Assembly (NCBI GenBank): GCA_964606165.1
Contig: CAZSFQ010000022.1
Span: 1-21,418, forward strand
Direction: 5' to 3'
Length of the DNA stretch: 21,418 nt
DNA from: UBA4923 sp964606165
GTDB taxonomy: Bacteria; Bacillota; Clostridia; Saccharofermentanales; DTU023
This document shows positions 13,908 through 21,418 of the stretch, one piece after another; positions within the stretch are counted from its first letter, which is position 1; each line of letters opens with the position of its first letter. Below the pieces are notes generated by a model. It worked only from the letters and a program-made list of their open reading frames with translations, ran no database searches and was not told where the DNA came from. Both the position numbers and the translations under genes were made by a program.

Positions 13908-15728
13908 CTAGACAATTCTCCCGAAAAGTTTTTCAATGTCCTCACGGCTGAAGCGCAGGGCGACAGGGCGGCCATGCGGGCAATGAAAGGGATTGGAAAG
14001 AGTCACAAGGCCTTTGATCAGAAGGCGGATTTCGTCTTCACTCAAGCGGTCATTAGCCTTGACGGCGGCCTTGCAGGCAATTTGGTGCAAGGTTTCCGAA
14101 TCATCCGGCTCCCGCCCGGTCCGGCGGGCGGCTGCCAGGGCGTCAAGCGCCGCGCGAAAGGCAGCGGACGGGTTCACTGCGGACCTGCCGGCCTTCCCTG
14201 ACGGAACCGCCCTCAAGGCAATTGTATTGCCGCCAAAGGCCTGGTAGTCAAAGCCAAGCGCATTAAAATATTCTGCCTCTTCTTCCAGCAGGGACAGCTC
14301 CTCCGGACTCAGCTCCATCCGCAGGGGGGTCATGAGGATCTGTCCCGCGGCGCGCAGGTCTCCTTCCTCATTTCGTTGCGTCAGGAGTTCTTCATAGAGG
14401 ATTCTTTCGTGCGCGGCGTGCTGATCGATCAGAACCAGCGACTGGCTGTCATCAAGAAGGATGTAGGTATTAAGGAAGGTGCCGATCAGCCGCGCTTCCA
14501 ACAAGGAGGCAATCTCCTCTTTTACAGCCGGATCTTCTTTTCTTTTGGCAGGGGCCGTATCGTCACGAACAGGCAATCCGGCCTCACCGCCCGCCTGAGG
14601 GTGCTCTTCTTCCTGAAAAGCCGGCCCCGTTTTCCGGTAGGAGACAAGATTTCCAAGGTCCAGCTGGCGGGCAGGAGGCAAAGTTTCCTCCTCCTGCAGC
14701 TGCTTTTCTGCCGGTGAGGGCCGGACTATATGCGCTTCTTCTTCAAGGGCCGCGCGCACCGCGTGGAAAACAGCGCGGAAAACAGAGCGTTCATCCCAGA
14801 AGCGCAATTCGGTTTTTTGCGGGTGGACATTGACGTCGACGAGGTTTCCGGGAATGACAAGACTTATGACCAGCTGCGGGTAGCGCCCTTTCATAAACCA
14901 GGTCTTGCAGGCCTCGTCGACCGCGCTTCGCAGGATGGGTGACTGGATCACGCGGCCGTTGACAATGAAGACCTGCCTTGACCTGTTGTGGCGCGCCGCG
15001 GTGGGACCCGTCATGAAGCCCGTGATTTTGACCGGAGCTTCCTGACTGGAAAGCGGCCTCATCTCCCGGGCCGCCTCATTGCCGAAGACAGCATAGATGG
15101 CGCTGAGAAGCTGGTTGTCCCCCGGCGTATAAAGGAGCTCTTTGCCATCATCGCCGCGTTCAAGCCGAAAAGAGACATCCGGCCGGGTCAGGGCGATCTT
15201 GCCCGTTATGCCGGCGACAGCCCCGGCTTCCGAGGCATCGGAGCGAAGAAATTTATAGCGGGCCGGCGTATTGTAAAAAAGATCCCTGCATTGGATGGCG
15301 GTGCCGGGCGCCATGCCGCAGGGCCCCTCGAATGTCCTCTCTCCGCCTTCCACCAGAATCCGGGTGCCCTCTTCGTCCTCCCGGCGGCGGGTCCGAAGCT
15401 CAAGTCGTGAGACAGCCGCGATTGAAGGAAGTGCTTCACCGCGAAAACCCATGGTCTCAAGCAGAAACAAATCCTCTGTCCTGACCAGCTTGGAGGTGGC
15501 GTGACTCTCCAGGGCCAGGAGGGCGTCTTCTCTGGACATTCCCGCGCCGTCATCCTCACAGGAGATTTTTTTGATCCCGCCCCGCTCAATGGACAAGCGG
15601 ACAAAGGAGGCTCCGGCATCCAAAGCGTTCTCAATCAACTCCTTGGCGATGGAGGCCGGCCGTTCAATGACTTCCCCGGCCGCGATGCTGTTAATCGTCT
15701 GCTTGTCCAGTTTGTGGATCAGGGTCAT
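13908..15728 (-). CDS. mutL: DNA mismatch repair protein MutL
   Basis: MutL couples mismatch recognition by MutS to strand incision. The 606-residue protein has the N-terminal GHKL ATPase motifs ELIENALDAGA, DDGAGM, TMGFRGEALPSIAAVS and RDLFYNTPARYKFL. After a charged linker (about 340-395), the C-terminal domain carries the endonuclease signature DQHAAHERILYEEL, which matches DQHA-X2-E-X4-E (about 435-448), plus ACK near 551 and CPHGRP near 583. This form nicks DNA itself and is typical of bacteria without MutH. The ATG at 15728 is preferred. A GTG at 15734 overlapping the mutS stop in GTGA is equally possible and adds two residues. Confidence 0.96.
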   Translation of the reverse strand: MTLIHKLDKQTINSIAAGEVIERPASIAKELIENALDAGASFVRLSIERGGIKKISCEDDGAGMSREDALLALESHATSKLVRTEDLFLLETMGFRGEALPSIAAVSRLELRTRRREDEEGTRILVEGGERTFEGPCGMAPGTAIQCRDLFYNTPARYKFLRSDASEAGAVAGITGKIALTRPDVSFRLERGDDGKELLYTPGDNQLLSAIYAVFGNEAAREMRPLSSQEAPVKITGFMTGPTAARHNRSRQVFIVNGRVIQSPILRSAVDEACKTWFMKGRYPQLVISLVIPGNLVDVNVHPQKTELRFWDERSVFRAVFHAVRAALEEEAHIVRPSPAEKQLQEEETLPPARQLDLGNLVSYRKTGPAFQEEEHPQAGGEAGLPVRDDTAPAKRKEDPAVKEEIASLLEARLIGTFLNTYILLDDSQSLVLIDQHAAHERILYEELLTQRNEEGDLRAAGQILMTPLRMELSPEELSLLEEEAEYFNALGFDYQAFGGNTIALRAVPSGKAGRSAVNPSAAFRAALDALAAARRTGREPDDSETLHQIACKAAVKANDRLSEDEIRLLIKGLVTLSNPFHCPHGRPVALRFSREDIEKLFGRIV

Positions 15729-15730
15729 GG

Positions 15731-18382
15731 TCACTTCTCTTCTTCCATTTTTTGCCTTTTTCGGCGCAGGGCCAGTTCCTTCAAATCGATCAGAAGCCCA
15801 TAGGCCTCAACCGGCCGCATGTTATCAATATCCGCCTTTTCCAGTCTGCCGATGATCTCGTCAGCCGTCCTGACCGACTGTGCCCCGCTGAATAAATCCT
15901 GCTGGCCGTCCATGATCCTGGCCTGCCGCTTGACGATTTTTCGTTTATCCCGGCCTGATTGCTCCAGGTGCGCCATCAACTCCCGTGCCCGGTCGACGAC
16001 TGAATCGGGAACCCCGGCCAGCTTGGCGACATCGATGCCGTAGCTTTCATTGGCTCCCCCCGGCCTGACCTGGTGAAGAAAGACGATCTCCCCGTCGCGC
16101 TCAGCCACCTCGAAATGGGCGTTGAAGACACCGGGCAGACGGTTTCCCAGATCAATCAGTTCATGGTAGTGCGTCGCGAAAAGAGCCCGGGCGCCGAGAA
16201 GAGAACGGTCAGAAATATACTCCACGACGGACCAGGCAATGGACAGGCCATCAGCTGTCCCGGTACCGCGGCCGATTTCGTCCAGGATGAGCAGGCTGTC
16301 AGGAGTCGCCTGATCAAGAATGGCGGCGACTTCACTCATCTCCACCATGAAGGTTGACCGGCCGCCTGCCAGATCGTCCGAGGCACCAACCCGGGTCATG
16401 ATGCGGTCGACGATTCCGATGACTGCAGATTCGGCCGGTACGAAGCTTCCGATCTGGGCCAGAAGGACGATCAGGGCAGCCTGCCGCATGTAGGTTGACT
16501 TGCCTGACATGTTGGGGCCGGTCAAGACCATGGCCCGCCTTTCATCCCCGTCAAAATGGAGATCATTGGCGACAAAATCGCCTTTTGCACCAAGGGTCTG
16601 CTCGACAACAAGGTGGCGTCCGCCAACAATGACAAGTTCATTGTTTTCCCTGATTTCGGGACGGCAGTACTTGTGCTTGTCCGCGACGTCAGCCAGTGAC
16701 AAAAGGACATCAAGCTCCGCCAAAGCCCTGGCTGTCTCCTGGAGCGGGGCAAGATAGGCGGCGACGGTTGACCGGATTTCCGTGAAGAGCTCATACTCGA
16801 GCGCTTTTCGCTTTTGGTCGGCGCCCAGGATGGCATCTTCCTTTTCTTTCAATTCAGAGGTGATGAAGCGCTCGGCGTTGACAAGGGTCTGTTTGCGGAC
16901 AAAATGGCCGGGAACCTTGTCCAGCTGACCGCGTGAGACTTCATAGTAATAACCGAATACCCGGTTATAGCCGACCTTCAGGTTCTTGATTCCTGTCGCC
17001 TCACGTTCCTTGGCTTCCAGGGACAGGACATAGTCGCGGCCGTGTTCAGCGGCGTCCGCCACCTGGTCAAGTTCCGCCTTGAAGCCCTGCCGGAAGATAC
17101 CCCCCTCAGTGATAAGGAGCGGGGGATCGTCGACCAGGGCCCGGGATAAAAGTGAGGCAAGCTCCTCTTGTTCAGTGATTGCGCTGCGCAGGTCAGTCAA
17201 ACCCTCATCCTCATGCTCCTCCAGCAGTTGGCGAAGACCGGGAAGGCGGACAAGAACCCCTCTCAGGGCAAGCAGATCCCGCGGGGTCACCGTCGCAGAC
17301 GCGATCCTTCCTGACAGGCGCTCGATATCGTAAAGGCCTGTCAAGGCGTCACGGAGCGCTTGCCTGGAAATAAACTGACCCAGCAATGACGCGACCGAAG
17401 ACTGGCGGCGCAGGATCCTGGCCCGGTCGACCAGCGGCTGTTCCAGCCAGGCGCGAAGCAATCTCGCACCCATGGCGGTCTGTGTGCGGTCGACTGCCCA
17501 CAAGAGGCTGCCGCGCCTCTTCCTGTCCCGGATCGTTTCCGTTATTTCGAGATTGCCGCGCGTCGCCCTGTCAAGCAGCATGTAGTCCCGAAGCACGTAA
17601 GGTTTGATGGTGCCAATCTGGTCAGGCGTTTTTTTCTGGGTTTCTTCCAGGTAGAAAATGAGGGCGGCGGACGCCCGCGGCCACAGTATTTCGGATTCCG
17701 AGAAAGTGAGCCCCCCCTGGCGCGCTTTCTCCAGCGAAAAATGCTCATCCGAAAGAACTGTATAAGTCAGCTGCTGCCGCTCGACAAGACTGAGAAAGCG
17801 CCTGTTGGAGGCAAAGAGTTCATTGACCAGATACTCAACCGGCTGCAGCCGCGACAGTTCGTCAAACAATTGTGCCTCTGCCTGGTTGGACAGCATCTCG
17901 GTGGTCTCAAAACGACCCGAGGACAAGTCGCAGGCAGCCAGTCCAAATGCCCCGCTGACCTGGCAGATGGCGCACAGATAGCGGTAGGCAGCAGAGTCAA
18001 GATGATCCGGATCGATCTGGGTGCCCGGAGTCAGCACGCGCACCACTTCCCGGTCGACCAGGCCTTTGGCGTCAGCCGGGTCTTCCACCTGATCACATAT
18101 GGCCACCTTGTAACCGCGGGCGAGCAGACGCTTGAGGTAGGAATCGGCCGCGTGGTGAGGGACACCGCACATGGGCGCCCTTTCCTCCAGGCCGCAATCC
18201 CTGCCCGTAAGGGCCAGCTCCAGTTCACGGGAAGCTGTCAGGGCGTCATCAAAAAAGAGTTCGTAGAAGTCCCCGAGCCTGAAAAAGATCAGGCAGTCGG
18301 GATATTTTTCTTTTTCCTCGATCAGCTGTCGCATCATGGGAGTGACGCGTGTTTTGTCGATTTGGTCAAAGGTCAGATGCAT
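15731..18382 (-). CDS. mutS: DNA mismatch repair protein MutS
   Basis: MutS recognises mismatches and small loops and recruits MutL. The 883-residue protein is of MutS1 length. The mismatch-reading Phe-X-Glu is at 39-41 within FFRLGDFYELFF. The connector, lever and clamp regions follow. The ATPase domain has Walker A GPNMSGKST (622-630), then VGASDDLAGGRSTFMVEM, the Walker B stretch LLILDEIGRGT, and FATHYHELIDL. GGAGA precedes the ATG by about 6 bases. It sits between miaB (27-base gap) and mutL, which is the standard clostridial order. Confidence 0.97.
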   Translation of the reverse strand: MHLTFDQIDKTRVTPMMRQLIEEKEKYPDCLIFFRLGDFYELFFDDALTASRELELALTGRDCGLEERAPMCGVPHHAADSYLKRLLARGYKVAICDQVEDPADAKGLVDREVVRVLTPGTQIDPDHLDSAAYRYLCAICQVSGAFGLAACDLSSGRFETTEMLSNQAEAQLFDELSRLQPVEYLVNELFASNRRFLSLVERQQLTYTVLSDEHFSLEKARQGGLTFSESEILWPRASAALIFYLEETQKKTPDQIGTIKPYVLRDYMLLDRATRGNLEITETIRDRKRRGSLLWAVDRTQTAMGARLLRAWLEQPLVDRARILRRQSSVASLLGQFISRQALRDALTGLYDIERLSGRIASATVTPRDLLALRGVLVRLPGLRQLLEEHEDEGLTDLRSAITEQEELASLLSRALVDDPPLLITEGGIFRQGFKAELDQVADAAEHGRDYVLSLEAKEREATGIKNLKVGYNRVFGYYYEVSRGQLDKVPGHFVRKQTLVNAERFITSELKEKEDAILGADQKRKALEYELFTEIRSTVAAYLAPLQETARALAELDVLLSLADVADKHKYCRPEIRENNELVIVGGRHLVVEQTLGAKGDFVANDLHFDGDERRAMVLTGPNMSGKSTYMRQAALIVLLAQIGSFVPAESAVIGIVDRIMTRVGASDDLAGGRSTFMVEMSEVAAILDQATPDSLLILDEIGRGTGTADGLSIAWSVVEYISDRSLLGARALFATHYHELIDLGNRLPGVFNAHFEVAERDGEIVFLHQVRPGGANESYGIDVAKLAGVPDSVVDRARELMAHLEQSGRDKRKIVKRQARIMDGQQDLFSGAQSVRTADEIIGRLEKADIDNMRPVEAYGLLIDLKELALRRKRQKMEEEK

Positions 18383-18409
18383 CTTGTCTCCATGTCTCCA
18401 GTAACCATT

Positions 18410-19879
18410 CTAAAGGACGCCGGCATGGCCTTCCAGGGAAAAAGAACCTGCCCGCTCTATTTTAACGGGAACAAAACGACCGGCAAGAGAAAGTTCATGA
18501 CAAGTTCCCATGCCTTGTAAGGAGGTCATGTCATCGATAGAAAAGTTAACCAGGCGGTCGTCCCGGGTCCGTCCGGACAGAATGCGCGGATCGCGCCTGC
18601 TGGGACCATCTGTCAGGACATCGACTGTAAGCCCGACAAGCGCGCTGTTTGATTCCAGGCTGATCCTATTTTGAACTTCTACCAGGCGCTCAAATCTCTC
18701 CTGGACCAGGGGATGGACCGACTCCTGGTAACCGGATGCCGCGGGCGTACCTTCCCTTGGGCTGTAGATAAAGGTGAAGGCAGCGTCGAAACGCAGCTCC
18801 TCCATGACCTGGAGAGTTGCCTCAAAATCTTCCTCCGTCTCTCCGGGAAATCCGACAATCAAGTCAGTCGTAATCGTGATGCCGGGGCGGCTGGCACGCA
18901 GTTTTCGGACCCGCTCCTTAAAATGGGACGTGTTGTAACGGCGGTTCATTTGCTGCAATATCCGGTCACTGCCCGATTGGATCGGAAGATGGATGTGCGG
19001 CTCGATTACAGGCTGGGTGCCAATTACGGCGATGAGTTCATCGGAAAGATCTTTGGGGTGCGAGGTCATGTAGCGCAGGATTCCCAAAGAGTCGATCCGG
19101 CTCATCTCCCGCAGCAGGCCGGCGAAGCTCAAGGCATCCCCGCCCCCGCGCCTGATGTCGTTGCCGTAGGAATTGACATTTTGGCCCAGCAGCATGATCT
19201 CAACCGCGCCGCCCCTGACCGCCTCCCTGGCCTCCTCCATTATATGTTCAAAAGGACGGCTCTTCTCCCGGCCCCTCGTGTAAGGCACAATGCAATAGGA
19301 GCAAAAATTGTTGCAGCCCGTCATGATGGTAATGAGCGCCCGGTGAGGCTTTATCCGCCTGACTGGCAGGTCTTTGGCGAAAGGATCACTGGTCTTGCCG
19401 CTCAAATCAGCTGTTTTGCCCCGCCCTGTGGAAAAGAGCAGATGGCTCAGCGTTTCCGGCAGAAGCTCCATGGCGCCTGCCCCCAGGATAAAGTCGACAT
19501 AGGGAAAGGTCTTGGTGATGGTGTCACGGTGAATGGCCTGCTCCATCATGCAGCCGAAAACACCAATCAGGGGAAAGCGATCTTTTTTCAGAGGTTTTAA
19601 GCGGCCCACATGACCGAAGAAGCGGTCGTCGGCGCTGGCCCGGACGCTGCAGGTATTAAACAAAATGAGATCTGCCTCTTCAGTCAGAGGTGTTTCAATA
19701 AAACCCATCTTTTCGAGAATGCCGGCCGCGATCTCGCTGTCATGATCATTTTGCTGGCAGCCAAAAGTCCGGATATGGTAGCTGGGAGCCCTCTTATTTT
19801 CTTCGAAAAACAGGAGGCTCCACCGGCGCACTTTTTCAGATTCGTTGTTGGCCCTGTATTCCGGGTTCTTGTCTTTCAT
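18410..19879 (-). CDS. miaB: tRNA-2-methylthio-N6-dimethylallyladenosine synthase
   Basis: This radical-SAM methylthiotransferase converts i6A37 to ms2i6A37 in tRNA and needs two [4Fe-4S] clusters. The 489-residue protein has the N-terminal cluster cysteines at 41 (TFGCQQNDHDSE), 77 (FNTCSVR) and 110 (FGCMMEQ), the radical-SAM CNNFCSYC (189-196), and a C-terminal TRAM domain (about 420 onward). Family members usually read TFGCQMN and CAVRENA; here these are CQQN and CSVRASA, mild variants that keep all cysteines. About 33 residues precede the conserved domain. No strong Shine-Dalgarno is seen. It lies 10 bases after the unknown membrane protein gene. Its clusters would come from the Fe-S assembly system, possibly the pair at 2697-4436. 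Confidence 0.95.
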   Translation of the reverse strand: MKDKNPEYRANNESEKVRRWSLLFFEENKRAPSYHIRTFGCQQNDHDSEIAAGILEKMGFIETPLTEEADLILFNTCSVRASADDRFFGHVGRLKPLKKDRFPLIGVFGCMMEQAIHRDTITKTFPYVDFILGAGAMELLPETLSHLLFSTGRGKTADLSGKTSDPFAKDLPVRRIKPHRALITIMTGCNNFCSYCIVPYTRGREKSRPFEHIMEEAREAVRGGAVEIMLLGQNVNSYGNDIRRGGGDALSFAGLLREMSRIDSLGILRYMTSHPKDLSDELIAVIGTQPVIEPHIHLPIQSGSDRILQQMNRRYNTSHFKERVRKLRASRPGITITTDLIVGFPGETEEDFEATLQVMEELRFDAAFTFIYSPREGTPAASGYQESVHPLVQERFERLVEVQNRISLESNSALVGLTVDVLTDGPSRRDPRILSGRTRDDRLVNFSIDDMTSLQGMGTCHELSLAGRFVPVKIERAGSFSLEGHAGVL

Positions 19880-19889
19880 TCAGTTGGTA

Positions 19890-20567
19890 TCATTTCAAGG
19901 TATTGTCATCGAGAACAGGCGCCGTGACATTTCGCAGGGTTCCCTTTTTGACTTTGCTGCGTCTCGGCAGGATGGCGGTCTTGACCGCCACCTCAGGGCG
20001 CAGTGTAAAGGATCTCAGATTGCCGTAGCTGTCAATGTCCGAAAACACGACCATCTCCGAGTACTCAAGCTGGTTCAGGGCTTCCTGGAAGCGAAGAACC
20101 AGCAAGAGGCGCTTGCGGGCTCTCGGGTTTCTTTCCACCCAGGCCCTTACGCTGGAAAAATTCGGAATGGTGCGAAATCCCAGTTGCCTCATGAGCTGCC
20201 GGTCACCCTGTCTGCTCAGGGTCTTTCCGTAAATGAGACCCATGCGTTCGACCCCGGACAGGGGAATGATCCGGATGCCAGCCACGTCTTCAACAACCAG
20301 CTCATCGTTTCGCGTAATAAAGAGGTGGCATGACATACCAGTAAAACTGGACAAGCCGGAGACAACGGTCATGATCCCGCCCCATTTCGCCTTCCTCTCC
20401 TTTGTTTCCATCCGTATCCGCCGGAGTATCTGGACGCGCCGCAACCGTCTCCAGATCATGGCACTGATCGAAAGGGCCATGAGTGCAAAGCCTACTTCCA
20501 GGGGAAGGGTCCCTTGCCATACAAGAAATAGCGCACTCAAAAAGAGAATAATAAGAGCAGGAATCAT
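19890..20567 (-). CDS. Membrane-anchored protein of unknown function
   Basis: I do not recognise this 225-residue protein. It starts with two membrane helices (about 2-18 and 20-38, IPALIILFLSALFLVWQG and a second Ala/Leu-rich helix). An arginine-rich stretch follows (WRRLRRVQILRRIR), so the large soluble part should be cytoplasmic. That part includes ITRNDELVVEDVAGIRIIPLSGVERMGL, a possible small beta domain, and a basic C-terminal region. No catalytic motif is apparent. The ribosome site is weak, and a TAAAAT hexamer (20579-20574) lies only 6 bases before the ATG. Its gene lies 44 bases after the hexapeptide-repeat gene and 10 before miaB, so it belongs to that transcript by spacing. Confidence 0.65.
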   Translation of the reverse strand: MIPALIILFLSALFLVWQGTLPLEVGFALMALSISAMIWRRLRRVQILRRIRMETKERKAKWGGIMTVVSGLSSFTGMSCHLFITRNDELVVEDVAGIRIIPLSGVERMGLIYGKTLSRQGDRQLMRQLGFRTIPNFSSVRAWVERNPRARKRLLLVLRFQEALNQLEYSEMVVFSDIDSYGNLRSFTLRPEVAVKTAILPRRSKVKKGTLRNVTAPVLDDNTLK

Positions 20568-20611
20568 GCCAGTATTTTAACATAGGCCGACCGGCCGGTT
20601 GCCTGGTTGAT

Positions 20612-21295
20612 TTATTCGAAAAGCTGGCGGTGTGTCACTTCACCCTGGTTTTTGTAGATCGAGTTGCGGGGAACGCTCTTCCTCACAAGTGAAAGAGGAT
20701 AGATGATGCTTCCCGCTCCGATTAAGATGCCGGGATTCAAGACAGCGTTGCATCCGATCTCAACCTTTTCCGCGATCATGGCGCCGAACTTGCGAAGACC
20801 GGTTTCCATTACCTCGTCGCCAAGGCGGACCTTGATATTCTTGCGGTCCGAGCGCAGGTTGGATGTGATGACACCCGCGCCCAGGTGGGCACCGTAAGAA
20901 AGGATGCTGTCTCCAATGTAATTGAAGTGGGGGGCTTCAACCTTACCGAGCAGCATGGAATTCTTTATCTCGGTGGAATTGCCGACAACGGATCCCTCGC
21001 CGATAAAGGCACTCCCCCGGATGTAAGCTCCCGGCCGGATCTGGCAGCCCTCCCCTATTATGGTCGGCCCCTTGATGGTGACATATTCGGCCACGGAAGC
21101 CGTACGGGCAATCCAGACATCCTTGTCAGCCCGGATGTACTTTTCCTCCGGAAGCTGCGGGCCCAGAACAAGAAGAAAGGAGGCGATGTGCTCCAGCAAT
21201 TCCCAGGGGTAGACCGAATTGGCGAAAAAGGAATGAAAGACCTCGTCACCTTTCAGATAATAAAAGTTTTTTGTCATTAATTCGGGAATATCCAT
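20612..21295 (-). CDS. Hexapeptide-repeat (left-handed beta-helix) protein, GlmU C-terminal-like
   Basis: This 227-residue protein has about ten imperfect hexapeptide turns ([LIV]-G-x4 type), for example TIIGEGCQIRPGAYIRGSAF, FIGEGSVVGNSTEIKNS and MIAEKVEIGCNAVLNPGILI. The section APHFNYIGDSILSYGAHLGA resembles the acetyltransferase half of GlmU, but the N-terminal pyrophosphorylase domain is absent. It is replaced by about 60 residues, including a helical part YPWELLEHIASFLLVLG. A sugar-phosphate acyltransferase or nucleotide-sugar role is plausible, but the substrate is unknown. The ATG at 21295 follows a GAGGTGG by 5 bases. It lies just downstream of tRNA-Pro on the same strand. Confidence 0.82.
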   Translation of the reverse strand: MDIPELMTKNFYYLKGDEVFHSFFANSVYPWELLEHIASFLLVLGPQLPEEKYIRADKDVWIARTASVAEYVTIKGPTIIGEGCQIRPGAYIRGSAFIGEGSVVGNSTEIKNSMLLGKVEAPHFNYIGDSILSYGAHLGAGVITSNLRSDRKNIKVRLGDEVMETGLRKFGAMIAEKVEIGCNAVLNPGILIGAGSIIYPLSLVRKSVPRNSIYKNQGEVTHRQLFE

Positions 21296-21325
21296 CTGAC
21301 CACCTCACCTGTTTCAGTTGCCAGG

Positions 21326-21358
21326 AGGTCATGAATGAGTCCGCCCCATTCATGACCT
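21326..21358 (-). terminator. Twelve-base-pair hairpin just downstream of tRNA-Pro
   Basis: AGGTCATGAATG at 21326-21337 and its exact reverse complement at 21347-21358 flank a 9-base loop. On the - strand the stem begins 5 bases after the tRNA CCA end. There is no T-run after it, so it is not a textbook intrinsic terminator. It may mark the end of the tRNA transcript or a processing site before the next gene. Confidence 0.45.
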
Positions 21359-21363
21359 TCTCG

Positions 21364-21418
21364 TGGTCGAGGTGACAGGACTTGAACCTGCGGCTTCTTG
21401 CTCCCAAAGCAAGCGCGC
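21364..21418 (-). tRNA. tRNA-Pro(UGG), 3' part, cut by the window edge
   Basis: The - strand shows a five-pair anticodon stem CTTGC/GCAAG around the loop TTTGGGA, giving anticodon TGG (UGG, proline) with G37. A T-arm GCAGG-TTCAAGT-CCTGT follows, then the acceptor strand CACCTCG, discriminator A and an encoded CCA (CCA complement at 21364-21366). The 5' acceptor strand and most of the D-arm lie beyond the window end. Confidence 0.93.

Noticed and set aside
13545..14201. A 218-codon open frame on the + strand
   Set aside because: It is antisense to the miaA/mutL junction; both genes are certain and the frame has no supporting motif.
17741..18520. A 259-codon open frame on the + strand
   Set aside because: It covers the 5' end of mutS and the 3' end of miaB in antisense and has no domain signal.
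18671..19600. A 309-codon open frame on the + strand
   Set aside because: It lies wholly inside miaB on the opposite strand, has no recognisable domain and no ribosome site, and is explained by high-GC antisense openness.

Overview
The window reads as an ordinary stretch of a mid-GC bacterial chromosome with a small accessory pocket in the middle. The best taxonomic guess is Bacillota, class Clostridia or a close relative. Three things point there: the block miaB-mutS-mutL-miaA-hfq next to lexA, a cysteine desulfurase followed by an IscU/NifU-type scaffold, and strong AGGAGG-type ribosome binding sites with some TTG starts. MutL carries the endonuclease motifs expected where MutH is absent. 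Genus cannot be judged from the sequence alone.

Left block, positions 86-7803, all on the + strand with short gaps or small overlaps: glyA (serine hydroxymethyltransferase), rarA (AAA+ recombination factor), a NifS/IscS-type cysteine desulfurase, an IscU/NifU-type Fe-S scaffold, an M18 metallo-aminopeptidase and an AMP-forming acyl-CoA synthetase. The desulfurase and scaffold form a sulfur-to-cluster pair. Two PLP enzymes (GlyA, NifS) sit in the same run.

Middle pocket, about 7.8-11.8 kb, with changing strands: a complete Xer-type tyrosine recombinase (-); a decayed aspartate-semialdehyde dehydrogenase gene (asd, +) that has lost parts, gained an AT-rich in-frame tandem duplication, a frameshift and a stop codon; a divergent MurE-like Mur ligase (+); a non-coding gap with a perfect 14-bp inverted repeat whose 28-bp core has the 11-6-11 layout of a Xer (dif-like) site; and a small single-pass membrane protein (-) divergent from lexA (+). 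The lexA/membrane-protein gap holds two near-consensus LexA boxes, one lying between the lexA -35 and -10 elements.

Right block, 12486-21418, all on the - strand: tRNA-Pro(UGG) (cut by the window edge), a GlmU-like hexapeptide-repeat protein, an unknown membrane-anchored protein, miaB, mutS, mutL, miaA and a variant hfq. It combines mismatch repair (MutS/MutL), tRNA A37 modification (MiaA then MiaB) and RNA chaperoning (Hfq). The hfq and lexA genes converge with no bases between their stop codons.

The + block on the left and the - block on the right converge on the middle pocket. This is the gene polarity expected around a replication terminus, and it makes the dif-like palindrome 2.3 kb from a xer gene the most interesting lead here. 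I found no CRISPR array, insertion sequence, prophage module or defence system.
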